Part shown: piece after piece, positions 19,033-28,190 of the stretch
Layout of the letters: every line of letters starts with the position of its first letter
Position numbering within the stretch: position 1 is the stretch's first letter
From: Candidatus Pseudobacter hemicellulosilyticus
Lineage (GTDB): Bacteria; Bacteroidota; Bacteroidia; Chitinophagales; Chitinophagaceae
Direction: 5' to 3'
Assembly: GCA_029202545.1 (NCBI GenBank)
Contig: CP119311.1
Location: forward strand, 2,790,001 to 2,854,000
Length of the DNA stretch: 64,000 nucleotides
Notes under the pieces: generated by a model
Told to the model about the DNA's origin: nothing
The model's database searches: none
Seen by the model: only the letters and a program-made list of their open reading frames with translations
Made by a program: the position numbers and the translations under genes

Positions 19033-22000
19033 ATGAAACAAGCAACCATGCTATTGAAGCTGCTGCTTATGGTGCCCATATTACTGGGTACAATGAGCGC
19101 CGCCGCACAGTCGCCCCAGATCAAAGGGACTGTACTGGATGAACAGGGTAACCCGCTAATGGGGGTGACCGTCATTGTTAAGAAAGGAAAGACGGAAGCA
19201 GCTTCGGCTGTTACAGAAAAAGATGGCTCTTTTTCTGTGTTGCACCTGAAAATGTCTACGGCCTACGACCTGAATTTCAGCTACGTAGGGTTTGAAGCCT
19301 ATGTGGAAAAAAATGTGGTGGTGAAAAGCGATATGAGTGCGCTGCTGATCCGTATGAAAAAGCAACAGAATGATCTTGACCAGGTAGTGGTGGTTGGTTA
19401 TGGTTCCGTGAAAAAGCGTGATCTGACGGGTTCCGTCACTTCAGTGAAAGGGCCGGACCTGACTGCTTTTGTGGTGCCCGACCCTGTGATGGGATTGCAA
19501 GGCCGGGCCGCTGGCGTGCAGGTTTCCCAGAATACAGGTGCGCCTGATGGTGACTTCACCATCCGCATCAGGGGTGTGAATTCTATCAAAGGGAACAATT
19601 CGCCGTTGTATATAGTGGATGGTATCCCCTTCAGCAACTATTCTATCAATTCCTACGACATTGAATCTATAGAGATCCTGAAGGATGCCTCTGCTACGGC
19701 TATTTATGGCTCCAGGGGCGCCAACGGTGTGCTGATCATTACTACTAAAAGAGGAAAGTCCGGCAGGACCAATATCAACTATAATTTTGATTATGGTATG
19801 CAGTCTCGCATCAAATCCCTGGATCTGATGGATGCCCAGGAATGGGCCCGGTTTTATAACGAATACCTGGTAAATGCGGCTATTCTTACCCAGCCGGCCT
19901 TCACAGAAACGGAGATCAGTGCTATGGGCAAGGGGACCGACTGGCAGGACCTGATGCTGAAAGACGCTCCCATCAGCAACCATAACCTGACTTTTTCCGG
20001 TGGCTCGGAAAAGACCCGGTATTTTGTCAGCGGTTCCGCTCTGTTGCGGGACGGGCTTATTCAGAATAGCTCCTTTAATAAATACAATGTCCGGTCCAGC
20101 CTTGACTTTTCTCCTAACCAGTTGCTGGATGTAGCCCTGCAACTGGGTTATTCATCGGTGGCCAGGATGAACCAGGCGGATGGTGGTGGCAACGGCGGGT
20201 CTTCTATGTTCGGTGCAATCTATTCGGCCTCGCCGCTGTTTACGCCTTATGACGATAATGGGAAATACAGGGATCTTCGTTCTGTATATGCCTGGTCGTC
20301 CCATGAGTTGAAGAACCCCGTGATCATGGCCAATGAAGCTGCCTATAAAACGGTCTTTAACCTCAGTAATATGAATGCTTCTGTGAACTTCAAACCGCTG
20401 CACGGGCTTTCTATCCGGTCCTCATTGGGTATTGAAAATTCTGATGGAAGGTATGATGGGTATACTACGTCTAAATATATCTACCAGAACAACAGCGCAT
20501 CGGTCAATCACCAGCGCTATACCAGCCTGACCAACGAGAATACCATTAACTATGCGCTTGCCATGGGCAATGAGCATAAGCTGGACATGCTGGCGGGATA
20601 TACTTACCAGCAATATGTCAGCAGGCGGATCTCAGCTTCAGGTAATACCTTCCTATCAGATGGTTCCGGTACCAACGACCTGGGTTCGGCGGAGATTATC
20701 AATACACCTGCTTCTGCTTATACCAAATGGGTGCTGATGTCTTATCTCGGTCGTCTCAATTATACCTTCCGCGATAAATACCTGTTCACTGCCAGTATCC
20801 GGGCTGATGGTTCCAGCCGTTATTCTGCTGGTCAGCGCTGGGGCTATTTCCCTTCTGCGGCAGTGGCCTGGAGAGTTTCCAAAGAATCCTTCATGGATGC
20901 GTTGACGGCTGTGTCCGATCTGAAGTTACGCGCCAGCTATGGCAAAACAGGCTCCACGGCTATCGATCCCTATTCTACCCAGAACCTGCTGCAGTCAGGC
21001 AAAGCCGCCACCGGCAATGGCAACTATACCTATTATGCTCCGGGCAATACCTATCCCGGTTCCCTGAAATGGGAAACAACCACGCAGTACGATATCGGTT
21101 TTGATCTTGGTCTCTTCAACCAGCGTATACGGATCACCGGCGATTATTACTACAAATTCACTACCGACCTGCTGAATACTGTGTTCCTTCCTTCTTCTTC
21201 GGGTTATTCATCCACCACCAGGAATATCGGTCGCATGAATAACATTGGCGTAGAGTTGGCTATTGAAGGAGATGTTATTCGTAAAAAGGACCTGACCTTT
21301 ACAGCTGCGCTCAATATCTCCCATAATAAGAATGAAGTGGCAAAACTGGCTGATGGGGTGGACATCTTTGGCACGACCTTCACCAACTATGGATCTGGCG
21401 CCATCACTATTATCCGGGAAGGACAGCCCCTGGGCGCTTTCTACCTCTACAAGGATGCCGGCTTCAATGAACAGGGGCAGCTTTCTTATGTAGATATGAA
21501 TGACGATAAAGCCTTTACAGACCGGGCTGACCGGTACATCGCCGGATCTCCCTATCCTGATTTTATCTATGGGTTCAATGGTGATCTCCGTTATAAGAAC
21601 TGGGCGCTGAACTTTTTGATCCAGGGTACCCAGGGCAATGAGGTCTTTAACCTGAGCGAAATGCGGAACTACAGCTATTCCCAGGGTATGAATATTGAAA
21701 GCAAAGTATATTACGAGAGCTGGAGAGAAGGAAAAGATAACAGCAATGCCAGATATCCCCGCATTGAAAGGGTAGGCACCCTTCGTTACTCGGACCGCTT
21801 CCTGGAGGATGGCTCTTATCTACGCCTGAAAAATATCAGTCTGGCCTATTATATCCCTGTACCGGAAAAGCTGCAGTGGATCAGGAGCGTCAGTATCTAC
21901 GTGAGCGCCCAGAATTACCTGACCCTCACAAAATATAAGGGCGTTGACCCTGAGATCAACTCTAAGGGGGATGATATCAACAGCGCCATCGATCATTTCA

Positions 22001-22050
22001 CGTACCCCAATACCAAAACCTTTTCGTTTGGCGCCAAGGTGCAGTTTTAA
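19033..22050 (+). CDS. SusC/RagA TonB-linked outer-membrane receptor without STN domain
   Basis: An importing outer-membrane barrel of 1005 residues. The signal peptide (MLLKLLLMVPILLGTMSAAA then QS) is followed directly by a carboxypeptidase-regulatory-like domain (IKGTVLDEQGNPLMGVTVIV), a TonB box (LDQVVVVGYGSVKKRDLTGS), the plug (IRIRGVNSIKGNNSPLYIVD, GSRGANGVLIITTKRGKSG), and the barrel ending in KTFSFGAKVQF. About 230 residues shorter than the SusC of the first locus, mainly because the STN signalling domain is missing. SusD begins 23 bases downstream. Confidence 0.95.
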   Translation: MKQATMLLKLLLMVPILLGTMSAAAQSPQIKGTVLDEQGNPLMGVTVIVKKGKTEAASAVTEKDGSFSVLHLKMSTAYDLNFSYVGFEAYVEKNVVVKSDMSALLIRMKKQQNDLDQVVVVGYGSVKKRDLTGSVTSVKGPDLTAFVVPDPVMGLQGRAAGVQVSQNTGAPDGDFTIRIRGVNSIKGNNSPLYIVDGIPFSNYSINSYDIESIEILKDASATAIYGSRGANGVLIITTKRGKSGRTNINYNFDYGMQSRIKSLDLMDAQEWARFYNEYLVNAAILTQPAFTETEISAMGKGTDWQDLMLKDAPISNHNLTFSGGSEKTRYFVSGSALLRDGLIQNSSFNKYNVRSSLDFSPNQLLDVALQLGYSSVARMNQADGGGNGGSSMFGAIYSASPLFTPYDDNGKYRDLRSVYAWSSHELKNPVIMANEAAYKTVFNLSNMNASVNFKPLHGLSIRSSLGIENSDGRYDGYTTSKYIYQNNSASVNHQRYTSLTNENTINYALAMGNEHKLDMLAGYTYQQYVSRRISASGNTFLSDGSGTNDLGSAEIINTPASAYTKWVLMSYLGRLNYTFRDKYLFTASIRADGSSRYSAGQRWGYFPSAAVAWRVSKESFMDALTAVSDLKLRASYGKTGSTAIDPYSTQNLLQSGKAATGNGNYTYYAPGNTYPGSLKWETTTQYDIGFDLGLFNQRIRITGDYYYKFTTDLLNTVFLPSSSGYSSTTRNIGRMNNIGVELAIEGDVIRKKDLTFTAALNISHNKNEVAKLADGVDIFGTTFTNYGSGAITIIREGQPLGAFYLYKDAGFNEQGQLSYVDMNDDKAFTDRADRYIAGSPYPDFIYGFNGDLRYKNWALNFLIQGTQGNEVFNLSEMRNYSYSQGMNIESKVYYESWREGKDNSNARYPRIERVGTLRYSDRFLEDGSYLRLKNISLAYYIPVPEKLQWIRSVSIYVSAQNYLTLTKYKGVDPEINSKGDDINSAIDHFTYPNTKTFSFGAKVQF

Positions 22051-22073
22051 TTGACTTTTAAATCATTGATGAT

Positions 22074-23570
22074 ATGCGAGTGAATACCTGGTTATTGTTG
22101 TTCTGTCTGCTGTCGGGTGTTGTGCTGAGCTCCTGCGAAAAAGCACTGGAAGAAACGGATTTTACCTATTCCATTTCCAGCACTTCTTTTTACAATACCC
22201 CCAAGGAGGCCAATGCTGCTGTAATGGCGCCGCTGGATATCATGCGGGCTTCCTATGATGCCAACTGGTTCTCTACCCTGGAGATCAATACTGAATATTG
22301 TTATCCTAAGGGCGTTTACACGGGCTATGCATATAACGGCATAGTGAATGCCACCCATGAAACCCGTCTGGCCACCAACTGGACCAATATCTATAAAGCC
22401 ATCCTGTTCTGTAATACAGCCATCGGCAAGCTGCCGGCGGCCAATGCCATGACCCAGCAGGAGATTGCAAGCTACCTGGCTGAACTACGCTTTTTACGAG
22501 CGCTGAATTATTTCAATATTGTACGGCATTGGGGTGGGGCGCCGCTGCGCACGGATAAGAATATCACTGAGTGGGACCTGCGCAAGAGTACGGTCAGCGA
22601 TCTCTATGCTTTCATTACAGAAGAGCTGAAGTTTGCCATCGACAATTGCCCGGATGTTCCCCGCCTGGTGGGAACGCCTGGTAAAAATGCTGCTAAAGCC
22701 TTGCTGGCTGAAGTATACCTGTATACGGAGAACTACCCGGAAGCGAAACGTTTGTCGGAAGAAGTGATCAACAGCAATGCCTATTCCCTGGTCAATGTAG
22801 GTTCGGTACGGGATTTCGATAAAGTATTTGGGTACGATCTGGTGACATCTTCCGAAGAAGTGTTCTATATAAAAACTTCGAGGACGGATAATAAGACCTG
22901 GAACTACTTGTCGTACACAGCGCACCCCCAATACCAGATAGATGGTAAGCGAATGGCCAATGGTTTTGGGTACTTCACGCATTTTACCGATCTGCGCAAT
23001 CAGGTGATTGAAGACTGGGATACGGAGGATTTCCGGTATGGCCGCAATATTGGCTTTTATGTTTTCGGGGCTTCTGCCTATGGCAACTATACCTGTCTGC
23101 TGACCAAATACTGGGATCCCAATTCTTCTGATGGCAATGGCAATGTGTCCATTCCCCTGATCCGTTATTCCGATGTACTGCTCACCTTTGCAGAAGCCAG
23201 TGCAAGAGTGGCAGGTACTCCCACAGCAGCTTCGATAGAAGCCATCAATAAATTACGCAGGCGTGGTTACGGGTTTGATCCTGCAACTGCCAATGCCACT
23301 ATAGACTACAAGCTGGCAGATTACGCTGCCATGGGCGACTTCATTGATTTGTTGGTGAAAGAAGAAAGGTATGAGCGGTTCAACGAGGGTAAGCATTGGG
23401 ATTTTACAGTGCGGGTAGGCAAGGCCCAGGACCTGGTAGGCGCTTATTATAATTTATCCGGTACCTATACCACAATAGCGCAGAAACATTACCTGTGGAA
23501 GATCCCGGACAATGAGTTCAACTATAACAAGGCATTGAACCAGGCGGTGGATCAGAATCCTGGTTATTGA
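22074..23570 (+). CDS. SusD/RagB-family surface lipoprotein
   Basis: Partner lipoprotein of the second SusC, 498 residues. The signal MRVNTWLLLFCLLSGVVLSS runs into a lipobox Cys at residue 21. Typical SusD elements include EIASYLAELRFLRALNYFNI followed by VRHWGGAPL, NAAKALLAEVYLYTENYPEA, and a C-terminal ERYERFNEGKHWDFTVRVGK in place of the more usual ELxxEGxRxxDLxR motif. The gene is followed by a GC-rich hairpin (23586-23607) that may limit read-through into the enzyme gene. Confidence 0.94.
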   Translation: MRVNTWLLLFCLLSGVVLSSCEKALEETDFTYSISSTSFYNTPKEANAAVMAPLDIMRASYDANWFSTLEINTEYCYPKGVYTGYAYNGIVNATHETRLATNWTNIYKAILFCNTAIGKLPAANAMTQQEIASYLAELRFLRALNYFNIVRHWGGAPLRTDKNITEWDLRKSTVSDLYAFITEELKFAIDNCPDVPRLVGTPGKNAAKALLAEVYLYTENYPEAKRLSEEVINSNAYSLVNVGSVRDFDKVFGYDLVTSSEEVFYIKTSRTDNKTWNYLSYTAHPQYQIDGKRMANGFGYFTHFTDLRNQVIEDWDTEDFRYGRNIGFYVFGASAYGNYTCLLTKYWDPNSSDGNGNVSIPLIRYSDVLLTFAEASARVAGTPTAASIEAINKLRRRGYGFDPATANATIDYKLADYAAMGDFIDLLVKEERYERFNEGKHWDFTVRVGKAQDLVGAYYNLSGTYTTIAQKHYLWKIPDNEFNYNKALNQAVDQNPGY

Positions 23571-23585
23571 TCAATCCTAATGTAA

Positions 23586-23607
23586 GGAGGGCTGATATTT
23601 GCCCTCC
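23586..23607 (+). terminator. Weak terminator or attenuating hairpin
   Basis: A perfect 7-bp stem GGAGGGC / GCCCTCC with an 8-base loop, followed by AGTTTAAAAATTTT, a poor T-tract. It lies 19 bases before the start of the next gene, so partial termination between susD and the secreted enzyme is plausible. Confidence 0.4.
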
Positions 23608-23625
23608 AGTTTAAAAATTTTAAGT

Positions 23626-24414
23626 ATGAAGAAGAGTATCAGTTGCATAGTCCTTTGCTTTCTCGCTGTAATGGCCATGGCCCAGTCTGTCCAGGAATCG
23701 CCTGTCAGGCTAAGGGTGGCTACTTACAATGTAGGCCACTTTAACCAGGGGCGTCTGGGCGGTTTCCAGGGTGAGCGGGCCAATATTGAAGCCATGCGCT
23801 GGCGTGAGTGGATCGGCCAGCAGGGGCTGGATATCCTGGGCGTGAACGAATGGAACAAAAACTTCGATAAAGACAGTACCATTGACGCCACGCAGGAGTT
23901 GCTGAAGCCTTATTATAACAATACCTATTTCGGTGAACGGCATACCTGGATCTATAATGGTATTGCCACCAATTACCAGCTGACCAATATCCGGCAGAAA
24001 TACTGGGCCGGCGACTACTATGCTGTCATCGGTGATCTGAAAATTGGTAACCGGGTCATCACGGTGATGTCCACGCATATTCCCTGGCAGAAGGACTGGC
24101 ATGCAGCAGCGCTGGATTCCTTCCTGGTGGAGCTGAAAAAATACAAATACCTGATCTGTATGGGTGACATCAATGCCCTGGATGCAGAGCAGTTCCGCTT
24201 CCAGGAACAGGGCCTCAATATCGCCAACGGCGGCTACCAGGGTTGGTTTTGCACAGCCCCTACCGGCAGGGCCTTGGGTAAGAAAGATGGGATCAATATT
24301 GATAATATCATTACCAGTCGCAATATCAAGATCATGACCATTTCGGCTCCCTTCACCACGCTGAACGACCGGGATCATCTTCCGGTGTTGGCAGAGCTGG
24401 TGATCACGGATTGA
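23626..24414 (+). CDS. Secreted endonuclease/exonuclease/phosphatase-family protein
   Basis: A metal-dependent hydrolase of the EEP fold (DNase I / sphingomyelinase-like), 262 residues. The signal peptide MKKSISCIVLCFLAVMAMAQ fixes the start at 23626. Fold landmarks: LRVATYNVGHFNQG (metal-binding Asn), DILGVNEWNKNF (catalytic Glu), VMSTHIPWQ (His), LICMGDINALDAEQ (GDxN) and NDRDHLPVLAEL (Asp-His pair). All key positions of the fold are present, so the enzyme should be active. The substrate could be a nucleic acid, phosphodiester lipid or inositol phosphate. Its placement directly after SusCD suggests it processes a ligand containing a phosphodiester or phosphate. Confidence 0.85.
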   Translation: MKKSISCIVLCFLAVMAMAQSVQESPVRLRVATYNVGHFNQGRLGGFQGERANIEAMRWREWIGQQGLDILGVNEWNKNFDKDSTIDATQELLKPYYNNTYFGERHTWIYNGIATNYQLTNIRQKYWAGDYYAVIGDLKIGNRVITVMSTHIPWQKDWHAAALDSFLVELKKYKYLICMGDINALDAEQFRFQEQGLNIANGGYQGWFCTAPTGRALGKKDGINIDNIITSRNIKIMTISAPFTTLNDRDHLPVLAELVITD

Positions 24415-24434
24415 GTGGCGTGCCACAAACATGG

Positions 24435-24466
24435 AAAAGCCCCTTGCAAAAGGGGCTTTTTTTGTT
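24435..24466 (+). terminator. Intrinsic terminator
   Basis: An 11-bp perfect stem AAAAGCCCCTT (24435-24445) with 24450-24460, loop GCAA, followed by a run of T. It closes the second Sus operon before the AT-rich insert. Confidence 0.9.
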
Positions 24467-24567
24467 TGTGGAAAAGATAGGCAATAAGTTTCTGTTCAGC
24501 ATTAAATTGATAAAAATAATGCAATTCAATTTAAATATCGTAAATATGCAACCGAAAATAAATTTTA

Positions 24568-25131
24568 ATGACCAGCTCAGAGAATCTATATTTGTATAAC
24601 GAACTTGATCGAAGTGTATACGGAACAAAGTATTTCTTTGTAAGCGTTGGTCGAGAACAACTCGTAAAGGTTGTTGAGTATGCTTATGTGGGCGTAAAGG
24701 AAGGTAGATTGACTTATAATTTAGGATTCGGCACGTATGGGGCAACCGAAGATAAGTTGCTGGATATTGATCTGTCAAATAACGGGGATGCTTATAGGGT
24801 ACTAAATACAGTTTTAAGCACTGTTCCCCATTTTTTGTGTCATTATCCTGGTGCTATGATCATGGTAGCTGGAAGTGATAGCGCAGATGCGTTTCCGAAA
24901 TATTGCCGGACTATTTGCAAAAAGAAATGTATTCCGCCCGACTGCAAAAATGCAAATCGTAGAATTAATATTTACAGAAGGTTTGTCAATAAAAATTTTG
25001 CGGCACTGTCCAACTTTTATAGGTTTTTGGGTGGAGTGAAAATTAACAATGTTGATAATGAGTATGTTGTAGAAGAATATGTGGTGAAAAAAAACTATGA
25101 TTCTGTCTTCTTAGTTAAAAACAATAGCTAA
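24568..25131 (+). CDS. DUF6934-like protein of unknown function
   Basis: A 187-residue cytoplasmic protein without signal peptide or membrane segment. It resembles the Bacteroidota DUF6934 family by eye: an N-terminal beta-rich region (SVYGTKYFFVSVGREQLVKV), then YNLGFGTYG, the acidic LLDIDLSNNGDAYRVLNTVL and TVPHFLCHYPGAMIMVAGSD, and a later INIYRRFVNKNF. The stretch is visibly richer in A and T than the Sus genes around it. It is followed after 9 bases by a 55-codon gene, giving a compact two-gene cassette inserted between the operon terminator and a glycoside hydrolase gene. Role unknown; the layout resembles small toxin-antitoxin or orphan accessory modules, which is inference only. Confidence 0.7.
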   Translation: MTSSENLYLYNELDRSVYGTKYFFVSVGREQLVKVVEYAYVGVKEGRLTYNLGFGTYGATEDKLLDIDLSNNGDAYRVLNTVLSTVPHFLCHYPGAMIMVAGSDSADAFPKYCRTICKKKCIPPDCKNANRRINIYRRFVNKNFAALSNFYRFLGGVKINNVDNEYVVEEYVVKKNYDSVFLVKNNS

Positions 25132-25140
25132 TTTTGTCAT

Positions 25141-25308
25141 ATGAAAGCAAAACAATCAAAAACTTCGGTTTCAAATAAAGCTGCTGAGGCATTATTGGCT
25201 GCTGCAATGGCAAAGCTTTCAGGCAAAGTTTTATTTAAGGATAAAGTTGAAAGAGCAAAAGCTATTCTAAAAAAAGCTGTATTCCCGGTGCAAAAACCTT
25301 CCGTTTAG
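25141..25308 (+). CDS. Small basic helical protein, partner of DUF6934-like gene
   Basis: A 55-residue open frame starting with ATG 9 bases after the preceding stop and ending with TAG. Composition is Lys- and Ala-rich with a likely long amphipathic helix (NKAAEALLAAAMAKLSGKVL) and a second one (KDKVERAKAILKKAVF). Protein-like composition, close spacing and shared AT-rich character support a real gene translated with its upstream neighbour. No family is recognised. It could be an antitoxin-like or nucleic-acid-binding partner. Confidence 0.55.
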   Translation: MKAKQSKTSVSNKAAEALLAAAMAKLSGKVLFKDKVERAKAILKKAVFPVQKPSV

Positions 25309-25436
25309 TAAACGATTCTACCCATTCATTCTCCTATTTTACCAATATTTTTTTAGGCTTTTCCAATTAGCGGCTGCTGTTTAATTTAGTTGCTGAAAAA
25401 CAGCTGTATTCCTGTTGCGATCCTAACAAAGCCTTC

Positions 25437-28190
25437 ATGAAAAAAAACGCCGCATTTATCTTCTTTCTGGTTTGCCTATTCTCTTTTGACAGTTTTGCCC
25501 AACTGAAACTTGCTGGTTTTGATACCACGAGACTGAACGGTACACACGACCTGCAATTGCCAGCCTGGGGACCTTACTCCAAAAAATATGCAGGCATTTC
25601 CCATGTTCCGGATCCCGCGTCCGGTATGCGGTTCGATTTTTCCGTACTGCCCGGTTACTACAGGAACAAGCTGCTGGTGCCTAATGTGCGGTTTGAATCC
25701 TTATACTTTCCCTGGAAAGTGGCCAATGACCTTAGCTCCATTACCTACCGGTATGAGCTGGAATGGAAAGACCAGGTATATACCGATGTAACGTATACCC
25801 TGGTGGATTCGGTTTCAGTACTGGTCTCCATGCACAGTGTCAACAATACGGCGCTGCCGCAAAATCTGTCCCTCAACCTGATCGCTTCTGTTGAATACCC
25901 GGACAATTATGGTGAGCGAACAATAAAGCTGGCGCCTGGAGCGCAATGGATCAATGCGGTTAATTATCGTTCATTGTCGTTTGCTGCAAAGAAGCCTAAT
26001 AGCGACCTCGTGTATGATGGGTGGATGCGCGGAGAAGTGCGGAATGCGCGTTTGATGGATGGACGTGGAGTAGGAGAGGGGTTTGGCCGACAGGCAGGTG
26101 ATATCATTGAGTATGTCGTCAATTGGCCGGCCGGTAACAGGAAGGGTATGCTGCAGTTTGTTTATTCCATGAAGAATGGCCGGGAATCAGCTGTGCAGCT
26201 CTCGGGTCTGGTCAACCAGAAGATCATTTTCAAACCCAGCGATACGCTGGCTGTACTCAATGTTCCCTTTGAAGCAGCTGGCAATAATACGGGACACCTG
26301 GTGCTGACTTCCCTGGGTGGCGGCGAGATCCTGCTGAATGGCTTAGTGCTCAGCACTGAGCAGTCTGGCGAGTCCTTCAGTATGGTTCCTGCACCGATGC
26401 GTAAGACACCAGTAACGCAGGAAAACAATACTGCGCGAACCCTGCTGCTGAAATACCAGGACATGCCGCTTTATTACGGCCTCACCTGGGACAAGGAGCC
26501 TTTTAAGATCCGCAGTATCCGTAATGATGAGCTGGATATCTTTTTCCGGAATGAAACGCATAACCATGTGGCCAAAGTGCTTAATGGAAATGGTAAGGGA
26601 GATTATGCCAATGTCTTTATCAGGCCAGTAGAGCTGGCGCCTTTTTCCTCGCAGACAGCTACAGCGTTGCTGCGTTGCGGGACACAGGATGCTGTGCTGG
26701 CAGGGCTGAAAATTGACGCTTCTCAAAAAAAGCTTGTATTGAATAATAACAGCCCATCTGAAGAGAAGGGAATATTGGAAGAAGGCCGAAAATACCTGTT
26801 CAGCCAGCAATTGCTGAAAAGTACTTTATTATCGAATGTGGTGTATCCTGTTTATACGCAGGATCAGTATATAAAGCATTTTACGCCCGGCAAGTGGTGG
26901 AATAGCCTGTATACCTGGGATGCGGGCTTTATTGCGTTGGGATTGTCATCTGTCAATCCAACACTGGCGGCAGAATACATTAATACTTATATGACTCCGC
27001 CGGGTGGTCAGTCAGCCTTTGTTCACCACGGATCACCTTTGCCGGTACAGGCTTACGCTTTCCTGGACTTGTGGAACAAGACGCAGTCGAAGGAACTGCT
27101 CGCTTATTTCTATCCCCGGCTCAAACAGTATTACGAGTTCCTGGCCGGGCGGAATGGTAGCTCTTCTACCAATGTGCTGCCATCTGATCTGCTGAAGACC
27201 TGGGACTATTTTTATAATTCCGGTGGCTGGGACGATTATCCGCCGCAGGAAGGGGTGCATCACCAGCGCCTGGAAGCGCGTGTAACACCGACGATCACCA
27301 CCGCGCATGTTATCCGGGTGGCTAAGATACTGAGCATGGCGGCCAGGGCGCTGGGGCAGGACACGGACCTGGAAGCATACAACAGGGATATCAGCCGCTT
27401 CAGTACAGCGTTGCAACAATATTCCTGGGATGCAGCGAGTGGTTATTTTTCTTATGTGCTGCATGATAATACCGGCAAGCCAACAGGCTTTTTTAAAGAC
27501 CCTGTATCGGGCGCCAATTTCAATATGGGACTGGATGGCGCATATCCGCTGATGGCTGGGATATGCTCAGCTGATCAGCAGGAACTGCTGCTTGATAAGA
27601 TATTTTCACCCAAACATATGTGGAGTCCTTCCGGTATCACGGTGGTGGACCAGTCGGCTCCTTATTACCGGACAGATGGCTATTGGAATGGCGCAGTATG
27701 GATGCCGCACCAGTGGTTTGTATGGAAGAGCATGCTGGACCTGAACAAGCCTGAACTGGCTTTTAAGGTGGCTGAAAAAGGGCTGGATGTGTACAAGCGG
27801 GAAACCGATGCTTCTTATTTTACTTTTGAGCATTTCCTGGCGGCATCAGGCAGAGGCGCGGGCTGGCACCAGTTCTCGGGCTTGTCTACCCCCGTGCTGT
27901 CCTGGTTTGATGCCTATTACAAAACCGGAACTATAACACCCGGGTTTGAAATATGGATCAATAAACAATCTTTCAATAAGGATCATTCTTCCTACACTGC
28001 TGAGCTGTCTTTTGATCAGGCTACGCAGGCGCATCAGCGCACATTGCTGGCGGGCATGAACCCGGCATTCGGGTACAAGGCAACATTCGATGCCCAGGCT
28101 GTGGCCATAAAAGTTCTGCAGAAAGGTGTGCTGCAGGTGGCGCTGCCTGCTACGAATAGTAATGGGATATTGAAGATTGAACGGAAATAA
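25437..28190 (+). CDS. Secreted MGH1/GH63-like glycoside hydrolase
   Basis: A 917-residue secreted enzyme with signal peptide MKKNAAFIFFLVCLFSFDSF then AQ. The first about 450 residues form a beta-rich region (FESLYFPWKVANDLSSITYR, VSVLVSMHSVNNTALPQNLS). The second half is an (alpha/alpha)6 barrel like GH63 and mannosylglycerate hydrolase type enzymes: WWNSLYTWDAGFIALGLSSV, GGQSAFVHHGSPLPVQAYAF, GGWDDYPPQEGVHHQ and DGYWNGAVWMPHQWFVWKSM. The Asp in YTWDAGF and acidic residues in the late barrel are candidates for catalysis. It probably acts on an alpha-linked glycan. It belongs functionally with the second Sus locus although separated from it by a terminator and the DUF6934 insert. Confidence 0.85.
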   Translation: MKKNAAFIFFLVCLFSFDSFAQLKLAGFDTTRLNGTHDLQLPAWGPYSKKYAGISHVPDPASGMRFDFSVLPGYYRNKLLVPNVRFESLYFPWKVANDLSSITYRYELEWKDQVYTDVTYTLVDSVSVLVSMHSVNNTALPQNLSLNLIASVEYPDNYGERTIKLAPGAQWINAVNYRSLSFAAKKPNSDLVYDGWMRGEVRNARLMDGRGVGEGFGRQAGDIIEYVVNWPAGNRKGMLQFVYSMKNGRESAVQLSGLVNQKIIFKPSDTLAVLNVPFEAAGNNTGHLVLTSLGGGEILLNGLVLSTEQSGESFSMVPAPMRKTPVTQENNTARTLLLKYQDMPLYYGLTWDKEPFKIRSIRNDELDIFFRNETHNHVAKVLNGNGKGDYANVFIRPVELAPFSSQTATALLRCGTQDAVLAGLKIDASQKKLVLNNNSPSEEKGILEEGRKYLFSQQLLKSTLLSNVVYPVYTQDQYIKHFTPGKWWNSLYTWDAGFIALGLSSVNPTLAAEYINTYMTPPGGQSAFVHHGSPLPVQAYAFLDLWNKTQSKELLAYFYPRLKQYYEFLAGRNGSSSTNVLPSDLLKTWDYFYNSGGWDDYPPQEGVHHQRLEARVTPTITTAHVIRVAKILSMAARALGQDTDLEAYNRDISRFSTALQQYSWDAASGYFSYVLHDNTGKPTGFFKDPVSGANFNMGLDGAYPLMAGICSADQQELLLDKIFSPKHMWSPSGITVVDQSAPYYRTDGYWNGAVWMPHQWFVWKSMLDLNKPELAFKVAEKGLDVYKRETDASYFTFEHFLAASGRGAGWHQFSGLSTPVLSWFDAYYKTGTITPGFEIWINKQSFNKDHSSYTAELSFDQATQAHQRTLLAGMNPAFGYKATFDAQAVAIKVLQKGVLQVALPATNSNGILKIERK

